NCBI GenBank assembly: GCA_029721435.1
Contig: CM056573.1
Location: 98,757,447 to 98,821,446 of the forward strand
DNA: 64,000 bases
Direction of reading: 5' to 3'
From: Gymnothorax reevesii
Lineage: Eukaryota; Chordata; Actinopteri; Anguilliformes; Muraenidae
The notes under the pieces were generated by a model that worked only from the letters and a program-made list of their open reading frames with translations, was not told the DNA's origin and searched no databases. The translations under genes were made by a program, and so were the position numbers. Below, piece after piece: positions 63,663 to 64,000 of this stretch (position 1 is its first letter; every line of letters starts with the position of its first letter).

Positions 63663-64000
63663 AAGCCAACGGGTCATGCCAGTGTTCTGACCATTGGTGC
63701 TGCCCTGTCAAAAAATGCTACCGTAATGCAAAGCAATCATAAAGTCTTTGTTATTGACTTGATATTGCAATATGAATCAGACTACAATACTTTGGTATTT
63801 GTTTGCTTATTATAACATATGCAGATGTACTAATAACGAATTGGATACGTTTATGCAAAGATACATGCCGCACGCTATAATCATCTTATTTCTATATTTT
63901 CTGGAAAACCCAGCGTGTACATGTAAATATATACTCAGCAACAAAAGTTTCTGTGAAACCAATATTGTTAATTATTTTTCATAACGCAATTATGAAATTG

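Larger units (their letters stand above)
51165..64000 (-). other. ryr3 intron 2 (part, upstream end not reached)
   Basis: No exon 2 or exon 1 was found by eye in this stretch. It holds tandem-module repeats (52810-53617, 54920-56380, 57360-57830, 61277-61640, 63150-63662), a duplicated promoter-like segment (53891-54092, 58032-58233), a Tc1-type MITE (58566-59099) and a GT tract (59845-59905). In 51240-52740, 56390-57350, 59110-59840, 59950-61270 and 61750-63050 I recognise nothing beyond short AT-rich and homopolymer runs. Confidence 0.7.

Noticed and set aside
51165..64000. ryr3 exon 2 or exon 1
   Set aside because: I looked for the expected conserved segment (LRTxDEVVLQC, LAAEGxGNRLC) on the minus strand and did not find it. 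A profile search of 51165-64000 would settle it.

Overview
The window is animal nuclear DNA, most likely from a ray-finned (teleost) fish. I base this on one large vertebrate gene cut by long AT-rich introns and on a repeat set typical of fish: several Tc1-like transposons with TA target duplications, hAT, Harbinger-like and TTAA-target elements, tRNA-derived SINEs, an L2/CR1-type LINE, a Penelope-like fragment and long solo LTRs. The species cannot be told from sequence alone. The only host gene I can support is on the minus strand: the 5' part of a ryanodine receptor, best matched to ryr3. Eleven consecutive coding exons, called exons 3 to 13 by analogy with the vertebrate RYR exon layout, lie between 51164 and 201. 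All have AG/GT borders and their phases join without a break. Together they encode 422 codons, about residues 57 to 478 of a protein of roughly 4,900. They cover most of N-terminal domain A, the MIR-rich domain B and the start of domain C, which is the cytoplasmic N-terminal gating region of the intracellular Ca2+ release channel. Exons 1 and 2 were not found in 51165-64000 and probably lie beyond 64000. Exon 14 onward lies before position 1. Layout in plus-strand order: intron 12 (382-8041) holds a foldback element and three Tc1-related relics. Introns 11 to 9 (8164-11161) are short and nearly clean. Intron 8 (11237-13646) holds a 1.1 kb Tc1 deletion derivative. Intron 7 (13741-20089) holds a nearly full-length Tc1 copy, an LTR-like repeat and a Penelope-like 3' end. 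Intron 6 (20190-26268) holds two TTAA-flanked elements, one carrying a nested hAT MITE, and a SINE. Intron 5 (26382-33462) holds a hAT foldback, a reverse-transcriptase LINE and a solo LTR. Intron 4 is short and plain. Intron 3 (34223-51059) starts with a 1.5 kb minisatellite touching exon 4 and also holds a Harbinger-like element, a broken THAP-domain exon, a SINE and a three-level nest of transposons. The part of intron 2 in the window (51165-64000) is mostly diverged tandem-module repeats. The most striking observation is the minisatellite at 34206-35735. Its 46-bp unit contains the exon 4 splice acceptor plus the first 17 coding bases of the exon, and the real exon 4 border is the last copy of the array. 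The intron just upstream of exon 4 therefore carries about 33 copies of its own 3' splice site. Other points of note are target-site duplications that order several nested insertions, a hammerhead-like motif in the Penelope fragment, a dispersed repeat type made of tandem modules plus a GACGG-rich tract and a terminal hairpin, and perfect DR1 nuclear-receptor-type motifs inside such repeats.
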